Shown piece by piece: positions 1 to 9,527 of a stretch of DNA of 64,000 nucleotides. The stretch's first letter is position 1. Every line of letters begins with the position of its first letter. This DNA comes from Micromonospora endolithica. Lineage in GTDB: Bacteria > Actinomycetota > Actinomycetes > Mycobacteriales > Micromonosporaceae. The notes beneath the pieces are model-generated. The model ran no database searches and had not been told where the DNA came from. It saw only the letters and a list, made by a program, of their open reading frames with translations. Made by a program: the position numbers and the translations under genes. The DNA is taken from positions 124,001 through 188,000 of the forward strand of contig NZ_RBAK01000004.1 of the NCBI RefSeq assembly GCF_003626595.1, given 5' to 3'.

Positions 1-662
1 CCGCTGAGGCCCAAGCCCACGAGGCGGCGCTGCGCGACGCGGTCGCCGGTGAGCGGGCCCGCATCGCCCGCGAACTGCACGACGTCGTGACGCATCATGT
101 GAGCGTGATGGTCATCCAGGCGGGGGCGGCCCGGACGGTGCTCGCCGCCGCACCGGACCAGGCGCGGGAGGCGCTGCTCGCCGTCGAGTCGACCGGTCGG
201 TCCGCGCTGACCGAGTTGCGGCACGTGATGGGCCTGCTGGCCCAGCCCGAGCCGGACGACCCGGAGGACCCCCAGCCCGGGATCGAAGGCCTGCCCAAGC
301 TGATCGAACGTATGCGTGACGTCGGTGTGCCGGTGCGACTGACCATCTCGGGCGAGCGCCGACCGGTCACCTCCGGCATCGGGCTGACGGCCTATCGGGT
401 GGTGCAGGAAGCGTTGACCAACATTGTCCGGCACGCGCCCGGTGCCGCTGGCACTGTCGTCGTCGAGTATTCGCCGGAAGCCCTGCGGATCGAGGTCGGC
501 AACACCGAACCCGGCATCCCGGCCGCGACCAGCGGGACGGGTGGGCGCGGCCTGATCGGGCTGCGGGAGCGACTCGCCGTCTACGGCGGGACGCTACGTG
601 CCGGAGCCCGGCCAGGCGCCGGCTACCAGGTCGAGGCCTTGATCCCGTGGGAGGCGACATGA
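1..662 (+). CDS. Sensor histidine kinase, C-terminal part (cut by window start)
   Basis: The reading frame is open from base 3, so the gene starts outside the window; the ATG at 87 is internal. The visible part begins in the dimerisation/phosphoacceptor helix (ERARIARELHDVVTHHVS, His of ELHD), the HisKA_3 signature of NarL/DesK-type kinases. A GHKL ATPase domain follows, with the N-box (VVQEALTNIVRHA) and a G-rich lid (GTGGRGLIGLRERL). It would autophosphorylate and pass phosphate to the response regulator encoded next, whose ATG overlaps this stop (ATGA). The sensor domain and signal cannot be seen. The family assignment is secure. Confidence 0.93.
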   Translation, partial: AEAQAHEAALRDAVAGERARIARELHDVVTHHVSVMVIQAGAARTVLAAAPDQAREALLAVESTGRSALTELRHVMGLLAQPEPDDPEDPQPGIEGLPKLIERMRDVGVPVRLTISGERRPVTSGIGLTAYRVVQEALTNIVRHAPGAAGTVVVEYSPEALRIEVGNTEPGIPAATSGTGGRGLIGLRERLAVYGGTLRAGARPGAGYQVEALIPWEAT

Positions 663-1327
663 CAGTGCGCGTGGTGGTCGCCGACGACCAGGCGCTGGTT
701 CGCACCGGCTTCCGCATGATCCTCACCGCCGGCGGAGCGGACGTGGTGGCCGAAGCCGCAACCGGCGCGGAAGCGGTCGACGCGGTCCGCCGCACCAAGC
801 CCGACGTCGTGCTGATGGACGTGCGCATGCCCGAGCTCGACGGTCTCGAGGCCACCCGCCGCATCCTCACCGGGACCGCCGCAGCGCCGCGGATCATCAT
901 CCTGACCACGTTCGACCTCGACCAGTACGTCTACGCCGCACTCGCGGCCGGAGCCAGCGGATTCCTGCTCAAGGACGTGACGCCGGAGCATCTCGTGGCG
1001 GCCGTGCGGATGGTTCAGGACGGTGACGCGCTGCTCGCGCCCGCCATCACCCGCCGCCTGGTACGACGCTTCGCCCGCCCTGATCCGCAGACGGCGACGC
1101 TGCACCGCGACCTGGCCACGCTGACCCGACGCGAGACGGAGGTCCTGCGCCTACTGGCCGGCGGCCTGAGCAACGCCGAACTCGCGGCGGTGCTACACCT
1201 GTCCGAGGCGACCGTGAAAACTCACGTCGCCCGGATCCTCGCCAAGCTCAACCTGCGCGACCGGGTCCAGGCAGTGGTGGTGGCCTACGAGACGGGCCTC
1301 GTCAGTCCCGGTTCGCCAGAGGACTGA
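659..1327 (+). CDS. NarL/LuxR-type response regulator
   Basis: 222 residues. An N-terminal receiver domain carries the acidic pair D9-D10 and phosphoacceptor D54 in VLMDVRMPE. The C-terminal LuxR HTH is residues ~155-215 (LTRRETEVLRLLAGG ... ATVKTHVARILAKL). It is the partner of the kinase just upstream, with which it shares an ATGA overlap. I chose the ATG at 659 rather than GTG 647 because of that overlap and because the receiver begins immediately after it. Target genes are unknown. The 240 bp after it (1328-1568) hold no gene I can support. Confidence 0.94.
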   Translation: MTVRVVVADDQALVRTGFRMILTAGGADVVAEAATGAEAVDAVRRTKPDVVLMDVRMPELDGLEATRRILTGTAAAPRIIILTTFDLDQYVYAALAAGASGFLLKDVTPEHLVAAVRMVQDGDALLAPAITRRLVRRFARPDPQTATLHRDLATLTRRETEVLRLLAGGLSNAELAAVLHLSEATVKTHVARILAKLNLRDRVQAVVVAYETGLVSPGSPED

Positions 1328-1568
1328 CAGCTCTGCAGCCCGAGCCCACAGCGGGGAGGGTTGCTCTCCGCCGGCCCGGACGGCGCCGACGACACGCAGC
1401 CCGAGATGGGTATCCGTTCGGACGTAGCGGCTGCGGGGGAGCGCGATGTGGTTGGCGTCGGCATACTCGGCTGGGTGGTCGCAGCGGTAGTTCTTGCGCT
1501 CGTTGTTGAGGCTGCCGCCACGGGCCCCGTCCGGACGGATCGGCGTGCGGTGCTGGCTCGGGCCAAGG

Positions 1569-2456
1569 TCAGTCACCTGCTCTCAGCGCGCCGAGCACGG
1601 CCGTCACCTCGGGGCGTGAGACGGCCGGTCGCCGGACCGCGGCCGTGATGCGCCGGGTCAACGGCGGGTTCAGCGGCCGGGTCACCACCCGGTACCGCGG
1701 GTCCACTGCCAGCTTCGGCAGCATGGCGATCGAGCGGCCGTTCTCCACGTGCTGGAGCGCCAGCATGTAGTTGTTGAACCGACAGATCACCACGGGCTCG
1801 AAGCCGGCCTCCCGGCACAGCCGGGTGGACAGCTCGGACATGTACGAGCCGGCGACGTCGAAGGTCCAGCGCTGCTGCGCGCACGCCTTCAGGGCGACCG
1901 ACTCGGCGCTGGTCAGCGGATGCTCCGGGGGCAGCACGAGCACGACCGGATCGGTGGCGAGCGGCACCAGGTCGATCTCCGGCGAGAGCTCGGCGCCGGC
2001 GAAGTCGGCCGTCGTGATGATCAGGTCGACGTCGCCCCGACGCAGCGCCGGCATGCTCTCGTGCGGCTCCAACTCCAGCAACACCACGCTCACGTCCGGG
2101 TGCCGGGCCGCGAGACGGGCCAGCGCCGGTTGGGCGAGGGCTTGCAGGGCGCTCTGGAACGCGGCCACGGTGACCGTGCCGGCCGGCTCGTCGGCGAGGC
2201 GGCGCAGCTCCGCCTCGGCCGCGTCCATGGCCGCGAGGATCTCCCGAGCCCGGCCGGCGAGCAACATTCCGGCCGCGGTGAGCCGCACCCGCCGTCCGGT
2301 GCGTTCCAGCAGCGCGGTCCGGGTCTCCCGTTCCAGCGTGGCGAGCTGCTGCGACACCGCCGACGGGCTCAGGTTGCCGCGCCGCGCAACGGCTCGGACG
2401 GTGCCGTAGGTCGCCAGGTCGGCGAGCAGGCGCAGCCGCCACGGATTCAGCGTCAT
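1569..2456 (-). CDS. dgdR: LysR-family regulator, DgdR-like
   Basis: 295 residues. The N-terminal winged HTH is residues ~5-63 (LADLATYGTVRAVARRGNLS, PSAVSQQLATLERE) and the periplasmic-binding-protein-like effector domain is ~90-290. It is divergent from the dialkylglycine decarboxylase-like gene at 2542 with an 85-bp gap. In Burkholderia cepacia the LysR-type repressor DgdR is divergent from dgdA and has a similar length, so the arrangement supports the name. The effector is inferred to be a dialkylglycine or related amino acid. The LysR call is firm; the DgdR label rests on context. Confidence 0.85.
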   Translation of the reverse strand: MTLNPWRLRLLADLATYGTVRAVARRGNLSPSAVSQQLATLERETRTALLERTGRRVRLTAAGMLLAGRAREILAAMDAAEAELRRLADEPAGTVTVAAFQSALQALAQPALARLAARHPDVSVVLLELEPHESMPALRRGDVDLIITTADFAGAELSPEIDLVPLATDPVVLVLPPEHPLTSAESVALKACAQQRWTFDVAGSYMSELSTRLCREAGFEPVVICRFNNYMLALQHVENGRSIAMLPKLAVDPRYRVVTRPLNPPLTRRITAAVRRPAVSRPEVTAVLGALRAGD

Positions 2457-3864
<1,408 letters not shown>

Positions 3865-3887
3865 CGCCGACGGTCACCGCGACGCGG

Positions 3888-5294
3888 TCACTCCCAGCGA
3901 AGCCGGTTACCGGTGGAGTTGCGGGCCAGGAAGAGGGTGAGGTAGGTCTGAGCGGCCATGGCGCCGATGCGGTGTTCCCTGCCGTAGTAGGTGTTCTCGC
4001 TGCTGGCACCGTAGGTGCGGCCATCACTGAAGCGTGTCATGAGGGCCAGTTGCGCGTCGTTGTGCCGTTGCTCCCAGGTGGCTGCGGACGGGCTGATGCC
4101 GGCATCCTGGCCGGTCAACGAGACCAGCAGGTCGAAGCTGCCGAAGTAGAACGGGAAGTGCGTCCCCCAGTCGTTGCCCTCGGGGTAGTAGATCTCCGCG
4201 GAGTTCGGGCGGTAGATCGGGCTGGTACCTCCGCTCGGCAACGGGAACGGTTTGTTGACCAGCGCGCGGTACGTCCGGGTGATGTTGTGCAGCGCCGCCC
4301 GGGGCGCGGCCCGGTTGGCGAGTCCGTAGACGAAGCCCTGGTAGAGGCTCTGGTCGAACGAGACCATGTACAGCGGATGCAGCCGTGAGTGATTCTGCAG
4401 GGTCCCGTCGTCGGCGATGTTCGTGCCCTGGAGCCAGGACGACAGCCGAATCCCGTTGATCGTGGCGGTGCCGGTGAGGTCTGCCGGACAGGCCGCCGCG
4501 GCCAGCAGGAGCTCGACATTGCGGCGGGCCCAGCGGGTCACGTTGGGATGGCCGGGTAGCATCACCGCGGCCAGGGAGAGTGCGGCGGCGCTCCAGTTGT
4601 CCTCTTCGGCCTTGCTGTCGCCGGGGGTGACGACGGTGCCGTCCCGGCGGGTCATGTAGAGCTGGTTACCGGCGGTACCCACGAGATGGACCGCGTTGCC
4701 GGTGGCGAGCCGGTCGGCCTCCCAGGCGAGCATGGCGGCCAGGTGGCCGTGCGTGACAGCGTCGAGGTGGTCGGTGAGAAGCCACCCGGCAAGCGCGGTG
4801 TAGTACGCCCAGAGCGCGCTCTGCCACGTTCCGCCCCAGCGGGTGGTGCTGTTCGTGTTGGTGGCCCGGTGCCGGGCCGCGAGGGTACGGATGAGGTTGC
4901 GGGTGCGGACGGTGGCGTTCGGGACCGACAGGGTACGAGGGTCATAGGTGCCCGTGACCAAAGCCGCCGCGGCGGCGACGGCGGCCATCGCGGGCAGCCG
5001 GACAGCTCGTTCGTCGGTGCCCTTGAGGTCGATGTATCCGTCCGGCAGGTAGTAGGTGTAGGTGGTCGCGTACCACGGCCCGATCAGGTAGCGGGAACTC
5101 CCCGCGAGGATCGCCGTCAACCGCTGTCCGGCAGCGTCGGCGCCGGGATACGAGCCCAAAATCCGCCAGTCGATCGGTACGACAGGGGTAGCGGCAGCCT
5201 GAGCGCGTCCGGGGACTCCGAGCAGCGTGGCGGCACCGACTGCACCCGCGGCGCCCAGCAGCTGGCGGCGGCCGAATCTGCCTGAACGGCTCAT
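3888..5294 (-). CDS. Tat-exported protein of unknown function
   Basis: 468 residues. The start ATG at 5294 has AAGGAG upstream. The N-terminus is a twin-arginine signal (FGRRQLLGAAGAVGAATLL) with a probable cleavage after AQA near residue 33, so the protein is exported folded. The rest is rich in Trp, Tyr and helix-forming stretches (AAMAAVAAAAALV; TRWGGTWQSALWAYY; NHSRLHPLYMVSFDQSLYQ), resembling alpha/alpha-toroid lyases or glycosidases. I cannot name the family. It is convergent with dgdA and divergent from the MFS gene. The neighbouring exported sugar-related proteins suggest a role with polysaccharide, but that is inference. Confidence 0.72.
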   Translation of the reverse strand: MSRSGRFGRRQLLGAAGAVGAATLLGVPGRAQAAATPVVPIDWRILGSYPGADAAGQRLTAILAGSSRYLIGPWYATTYTYYLPDGYIDLKGTDERAVRLPAMAAVAAAAALVTGTYDPRTLSVPNATVRTRNLIRTLAARHRATNTNSTTRWGGTWQSALWAYYTALAGWLLTDHLDAVTHGHLAAMLAWEADRLATGNAVHLVGTAGNQLYMTRRDGTVVTPGDSKAEEDNWSAAALSLAAVMLPGHPNVTRWARRNVELLLAAAACPADLTGTATINGIRLSSWLQGTNIADDGTLQNHSRLHPLYMVSFDQSLYQGFVYGLANRAAPRAALHNITRTYRALVNKPFPLPSGGTSPIYRPNSAEIYYPEGNDWGTHFPFYFGSFDLLVSLTGQDAGISPSAATWEQRHNDAQLALMTRFSDGRTYGASSENTYYGREHRIGAMAAQTYLTLFLARNSTGNRLRWE

Positions 5295-5414
5295 GCAGGC
5301 GCTCCTTCAACTCATGCATCGGGCATCTCGGAGCCGGCGGCGACGATCCGAGGGACGGGCAGACTCCGACGCCTGGTCGGTTGTCTGCCCGGGCAGTGCG
5401 GTTTACCGACCTTA

Positions 5415-5433
5415 CTGTTAAGTGAACTTACAG
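5415..5433. promoter_or_regulatory. Candidate operator (TAAGT-GA-ACTTA dyad)
   Basis: CTGTTAAGTGAACTTACAG contains a perfect TAAGT/ACTTA dyad (5419-5430) with a 2-bp centre. It is extended by CTGT/ACAG with a one-base offset. It sits in an unusually AT-rich patch of the 317-bp divergent region 5295-5611, about 120 bp before the Tat-protein gene and 180 bp before the MFS gene. No other gene is seen in this region. The cognate regulator is unknown. Confidence 0.4.
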
Positions 5434-5611
5434 ATAGCTCCGATGTCAATAGTTGGATCATGGCGTGGAACCGCCGGCGCCGATCCAGCAGACATGCGAT
5501 CCAGCTGTCGATGAACTAAGGGACCCGGCCCGCGCATGCCCACAGCGCGGACGGTGGCGGTGGGCGCTGTGGAGTTGACCCCGACGCGGCGTCATGGTTT
5601 GCGATGCCCGT

Positions 5612-6847
5612 ATGAACCGCGCGCCGTGGGCCTACCTGGCCTCCTACGTCCTGTCCATGCTGGGTAACTCCATCGCCGGGGTGGTCCTGCCGTTGCTGGT
5701 CCTGCAGACCACCGGCAGTGTGCTCGCCACCGGTGCGGTCGCCGTCGCCTCGGCGCTGCCCGCAGCCGTCGCGGGACTGGTCATGGGCGTGATGATCGAC
5801 CGGATCAACCGGCGTACGGCCTCCGTGCTCACCGATGTGATCTCCGCGCTCTCGATTGCCGCGCTGCCCTTGGTCGACGCCGCGGTCGGGCTCGCACTCG
5901 GCTGGTTCGTGCTGTTCGCGGTGATCGGCTCGTTCGGCGACGTGCCGGGGCTGACCGCCCGGGAAGCGATGATCCCGGGCGTCATCCGGGCCGGGCGGAT
6001 GAGGACCGAGCGGCTGCTAGGACTGCGCGAGGCGCTCGGCGCAATGGTCATGCTGATCGGGCCGGCGGTCGGGGCGGCGCTGATCGCGGCGTTCGACGGC
6101 GTCATCGTGCTGTGGGTGACCGCGGCGACCTCGGCGACGGCCGCGGCGGTCACGATGCTCATCCCGCGCGAGGCCGGCGTGATCGCGGCGGCGGTGATCC
6201 CGGCGGACGGAGCCGCTCCGCGGCGGGAGGTGCTGCGCGACGGCTGGCACACCCTGTGCCGTTCGCCGTTCCTGCTGGCCACCACCGTGCTCAGTGCCGG
6301 CTTGGTGGTGGTTCTGGCCGGCTTCCAGGCGCTGGTCCTGCCGGTATATTTCACCCTCCAGCAGCGGCCTGAGCTGCTCGGCCTGGTGCTCAGCTCGCTC
6401 GCCGTCGGGCTGCTGATCGGCGGCGGGACATACGCCGCAGCGGGCAGCCGGGGCCGGCGGCGTACCTGGTTCCTGACCGGAATGCTGATCACGATCGCCG
6501 GCTTCAGCACGATGGCGACGCTGGCGGGACCGTGGATCGTGCTCGGCGCCGCGGCCCTGATCGGGCTCGGCAACGGGCTGTTCGGCAGCCTGATCGGCGT
6601 GCTCATGGTCGAGCGGATCCCGGACGCGATGCGCGGTCGGGTGATGAGCCTCCAGAACGCACTGCTCACCCTCGCCCCGGCACTCGGCATGGGCGGTGCC
6701 GCGCTGCTGGTCGCGGAGTTCAGCGCCCGGACCGGCGCGGTCGTCCTCGCCGTCGTCTGGCTCATCACCGGCGTCGCCGCGATCGGCTCACGGGCACTGC
6801 GCGACCTGGAACCACGGCCGGCACCCGAGGCCGAACTAGTAGGCTGA
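5612..6847 (+). CDS. MFS transporter, probable efflux
   Basis: About 411 residues from ATG 5612 (MNRAPWAYLASYVLSMLG); an in-frame ATG at 5594 would add six residues and neither has a clear ribosome site. About 12 hydrophobic segments are visible. The loop after TM2 has the MFS-type DRxNRR motif (VMIDRINRRTASVL). It resembles the MFS_3/enterobactin exporter-like group of small-molecule effluxers. A MerR regulator starts 16 bp downstream in the same direction, so the two probably form an operon in which the regulator senses the exported compound. Substrate unknown. Confidence 0.85.
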   Translation: MNRAPWAYLASYVLSMLGNSIAGVVLPLLVLQTTGSVLATGAVAVASALPAAVAGLVMGVMIDRINRRTASVLTDVISALSIAALPLVDAAVGLALGWFVLFAVIGSFGDVPGLTAREAMIPGVIRAGRMRTERLLGLREALGAMVMLIGPAVGAALIAAFDGVIVLWVTAATSATAAAVTMLIPREAGVIAAAVIPADGAAPRREVLRDGWHTLCRSPFLLATTVLSAGLVVVLAGFQALVLPVYFTLQQRPELLGLVLSSLAVGLLIGGGTYAAAGSRGRRRTWFLTGMLITIAGFSTMATLAGPWIVLGAAALIGLGNGLFGSLIGVLMVERIPDAMRGRVMSLQNALLTLAPALGMGGAALLVAEFSARTGAVVLAVVWLITGVAAIGSRALRDLEPRPAPEAELVG

Positions 6848-6863
6848 CCAGTAGGAGAAACGG

Positions 6864-7601
6864 ATGAACAGCAGCGAAATCGCCCGGCTGGCCGGCGTCA
6901 GCGTCCGCGCCCTGCGGCACTACCACCAGGTCGGGGTCCTCCCCGAGCCGGCACGGCGGGCGAACGGCTATCGCGAGTACACGGTGAGCGACCTGGTGCT
7001 GCTGCTGCGCATCCGGCGGCTGGCCGAGCTCGGCATCCCCCTCGACGAAATTCCGCCGATGCTCAGCGCCAGCGGCCGGGACCACACGGTCCTTGAGGAG
7101 CTCGACCGCGAACTGGCCGACCAGATCGAGCGTCTCACCGCCCGCCGCGAGGTGATCGCCCAGCTTCGCGCCGCCCGAGCCGACCCGGACACGCCGCCGG
7201 AACTGGCCGGCCTACTCGCGAGCATTGGCGGCGGCGGGCCGGACCTGCCGCCACAGATGCTCAAACACGACCGCGAGGTGATGATGCTGCTGCACCACCT
7301 CTTGGACGACAAGGGCCGAACCGCGTTGACCGGGCTGCTCAGCCAGGTCACCGAGCCGGACCTGCTGGCGGCCATCACCGCGCTGACCGCCCGGTTCGCC
7401 GCGCTCGGGCCGGACACTGGCGATGAGGAGATCGACCGGCTGGTCGCCGACTACCACCTCGTACTGGGCCACCTGAGCTTCGACGGGTGGACAAAGGTGG
7501 ATCCGCGGACCAATGCGCTGCTCACGTCGTACCAGGAAACGGTGTTGAATGGCACCCAGCGTGAGTTTCTCGCCCGGCTGGTCGGTGTCGACCAGCCGTG
7601 A
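6864..7601 (+). CDS. MerR-family transcriptional regulator
   Basis: 245 residues with a good ribosome site (AGGAG, 8 bp before ATG). The N-terminal MerR HTH is residues 1-70 (IARLAGVSVRALRHYHQVGVL ... RANGYREYTVSDL) with a dimerisation coiled coil ~75-105 (EELDRELADQIERLTARRE). The C-terminal half (~130-245) resembles the helical TipAS-like effector region of multidrug-sensing MerR proteins, though I cannot confirm ligand residues. It follows the MFS transporter and probably controls it. Confidence 0.88.
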   Translation: MNSSEIARLAGVSVRALRHYHQVGVLPEPARRANGYREYTVSDLVLLLRIRRLAELGIPLDEIPPMLSASGRDHTVLEELDRELADQIERLTARREVIAQLRAARADPDTPPELAGLLASIGGGGPDLPPQMLKHDREVMMLLHHLLDDKGRTALTGLLSQVTEPDLLAAITALTARFAALGPDTGDEEIDRLVADYHLVLGHLSFDGWTKVDPRTNALLTSYQETVLNGTQREFLARLVGVDQP

Positions 7602-7707
7602 ACGACATCGCGCCGGGCGGACCGGTGCCGGCCTCGGTGAGGCGGGTCGTTCGGAGGGGCACCCGGTGCGTCGAGAAGCGATGACCGGGCGCCCCCGCCC
7701 ATCTCCG

Positions 7708-9387
7708 TCAGCCGGTGACGGTCAGCGTGTCGATGTTGAACAGTGGACCGTCGCCGCCGCTGAACGTCAGGAACAGCGCGCCGGTGCCGTTGCCGTTGAG
7801 CGTGGTGGACACGGTCCGGAAGGTCTCCCAGCCGCCGGTGACCGGCACCTGCACCGTGCCCAGCACCGGTCCGGTCTGTGAGCCCGACCGGATGGTGATG
7901 GTGCCGCCGAGGCCGCCGGAGGAGATCACCGCGGAGAAGCCGGTGCGCCCCACCGTGCCGACGTGTGAGTAGCCGGCCCAGTAGCCGTTACGGACCCGGC
8001 CGAGGGTGTCGCCGCCGCTGGCGGTGGGCTTGGCGATGCGCTGGACCCCGTAGGAGGAGGTGTACGACTCTCCCTCGACGGTGCGCGCATCGCCGGCGAG
8101 CTCCTTGATCCGGACGTTGCGGAACGACACGTCGTCGCCGACGCCGTGGTTCTGCAGACCGATGTGACCCCGCAGGGTGCGGGACGCGTCGGTGTTCGTG
8201 AAGTCGTTGATCTTCCGGCCGTTCAGGAAGACCTGTACCCGCTCGCCCTGCACGAGCAGCTCGTAGGTGTTCCACGACCCGGGCGGGTTGAGGGCCGCGT
8301 CGCGGGCGGCGGCGTCGGCCGCCTTGCGGCGGTAGACGGAGCCGGTGGTGCGGTCGGCGGCGTCGGTGGCGTCGATCTGGATCTCGAACGCGCCGGAGTC
8401 GTACGAGCCGGGCGTCGACGTGGTCGGGTATCCGATCATGACGCCGGAGTTGTCGTCGCCGTCCATCATCCAGTCGAGCTTCAGCGAGTAGTCCCCGAAC
8501 TGCTTGGCCGAGTACCAGAGGGTGCCGAACTCACCGTACGACCTCAGCGTGGCGTTGGAGTTGGTGAACCCGCCTCCGCCGGCCTGCGACCAGCCCGTGG
8601 TGGACCCGTTGTAGAGGGTGGTGTAGCCGTTCTCCGGCCGGCAGTCCTGCTTGGCGAAGCCGGCCGCGTACCGGATGCCGCCGAGCAGGTGGGCGCGGAA
8701 GCCGCTCTCGCCGAACGACGCGGCGGTGTGCCCGCCGCCGGTGTAGAACGAGCGCCCGTTGCCCACCGTCTTGCACCAGGCGATGGGGTGGTCGCCCATG
8801 GTGCCGCCCGAGAAGCTCGACTCGTCGAGACTGGCCAGCACGCGCACCGACGAGCGCGGGTTGGTGAGGTAGTTGTACCACTCGTCGGTGCGCGTCCAGG
8901 TCTTGCCGAGGTGCGCGGTGGCGGGGTGCGCACGGTCCTCCACCGTGATGTTCGCCTGCGTGATGGACGCGTGGTAGTCCAGCCAGGCACCCACGAGTTG
9001 CCCGTAGAACGGCCAGTTGTACTCGGTGTCGGCGGCCGAGTGGGTGCCGACGTAGCCGCCCCCGCCGTTGATGTACGACTCGAACGCGGTCTGCTGCGTG
9101 GCGTTCAGGACGTCGCCGGTGGTGTTGAGGAAGACGACCGCCTCGAACTGGGCGAGGTTGCCGGTGGTGAAGGCGTTGGCGTCCTCGGTGGTGGTGACGG
9201 TGAAGTTGTTCGCCGCGCCCAGGTCCCGGATGGTTTGCAGGCCGCTGGCGATGGAGGCGTGCCGGTAGCCGGCGGTCTTCGAGAAGACCAGCACCTGGTA
9301 CGCCGGGTCGGCAGCCTGCGCGGGCGCCGCGCCGCCGGCTGCGGTGAGCAGCGCGGCCACGGCCACACCGATGATCATGCGTCTCAT
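7708..9387 (-). CDS. Secreted ThuA - DUF1080 - CBM multidomain protein
   Basis: 559 residues from ATG 9387, chosen because GGAGG lies 8 bp upstream and a Sec signal peptide follows (MRRMIIGVAVAALLTAAGG, cleavage near AQA, residue 25). Domains: ThuA-like class I amidotransferase-like fold ~28-245 (QVLVFSKTAGYRHASI, GGGGYVGTHSAADTEY, YTGGGHT). Then DUF1080/3-keto-disaccharide hydrolase-type jelly roll ~250-432 (GWSQAGGGGFTNSNATL, NSGVMIGYP, FEIQIDATDA). Last, a CBM6-like domain ~437-559 (VEGESYTSSYGVQR). ThuA and DUF1080 proteins act on disaccharides or 3-keto-glycosides in related bacteria. Here the protein is extracellular and probably bound to polysaccharide; its substrate is unknown. Confidence 0.85.
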   Translation of the reverse strand: MRRMIIGVAVAALLTAAGGAAPAQAADPAYQVLVFSKTAGYRHASIASGLQTIRDLGAANNFTVTTTEDANAFTTGNLAQFEAVVFLNTTGDVLNATQQTAFESYINGGGGYVGTHSAADTEYNWPFYGQLVGAWLDYHASITQANITVEDRAHPATAHLGKTWTRTDEWYNYLTNPRSSVRVLASLDESSFSGGTMGDHPIAWCKTVGNGRSFYTGGGHTAASFGESGFRAHLLGGIRYAAGFAKQDCRPENGYTTLYNGSTTGWSQAGGGGFTNSNATLRSYGEFGTLWYSAKQFGDYSLKLDWMMDGDDNSGVMIGYPTTSTPGSYDSGAFEIQIDATDAADRTTGSVYRRKAADAAARDAALNPPGSWNTYELLVQGERVQVFLNGRKINDFTNTDASRTLRGHIGLQNHGVGDDVSFRNVRIKELAGDARTVEGESYTSSYGVQRIAKPTASGGDTLGRVRNGYWAGYSHVGTVGRTGFSAVISSGGLGGTITIRSGSQTGPVLGTVQVPVTGGWETFRTVSTTLNGNGTGALFLTFSGGDGPLFNIDTLTVTG

Positions 9388-9527
9388 GGATGTCCTCCTT
9401 GAACCGGGCGAGGGACGTGACTTCGCGGGGGGAAGCGTCTGGGGCACCGGCCGGTGCGGCGACGCGGTGGGAGGGGAGCAGCCAGACCTGGTCGCCGTCG
9501 TGTCTGCCGGTTCAGGTGGTCACGGAC

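Noticed and set aside
9452..9463. Short GC palindromes such as ACCGGCCGGT between genes
   Set aside because: Such short all-GC palindromes are expected by chance at this base composition.
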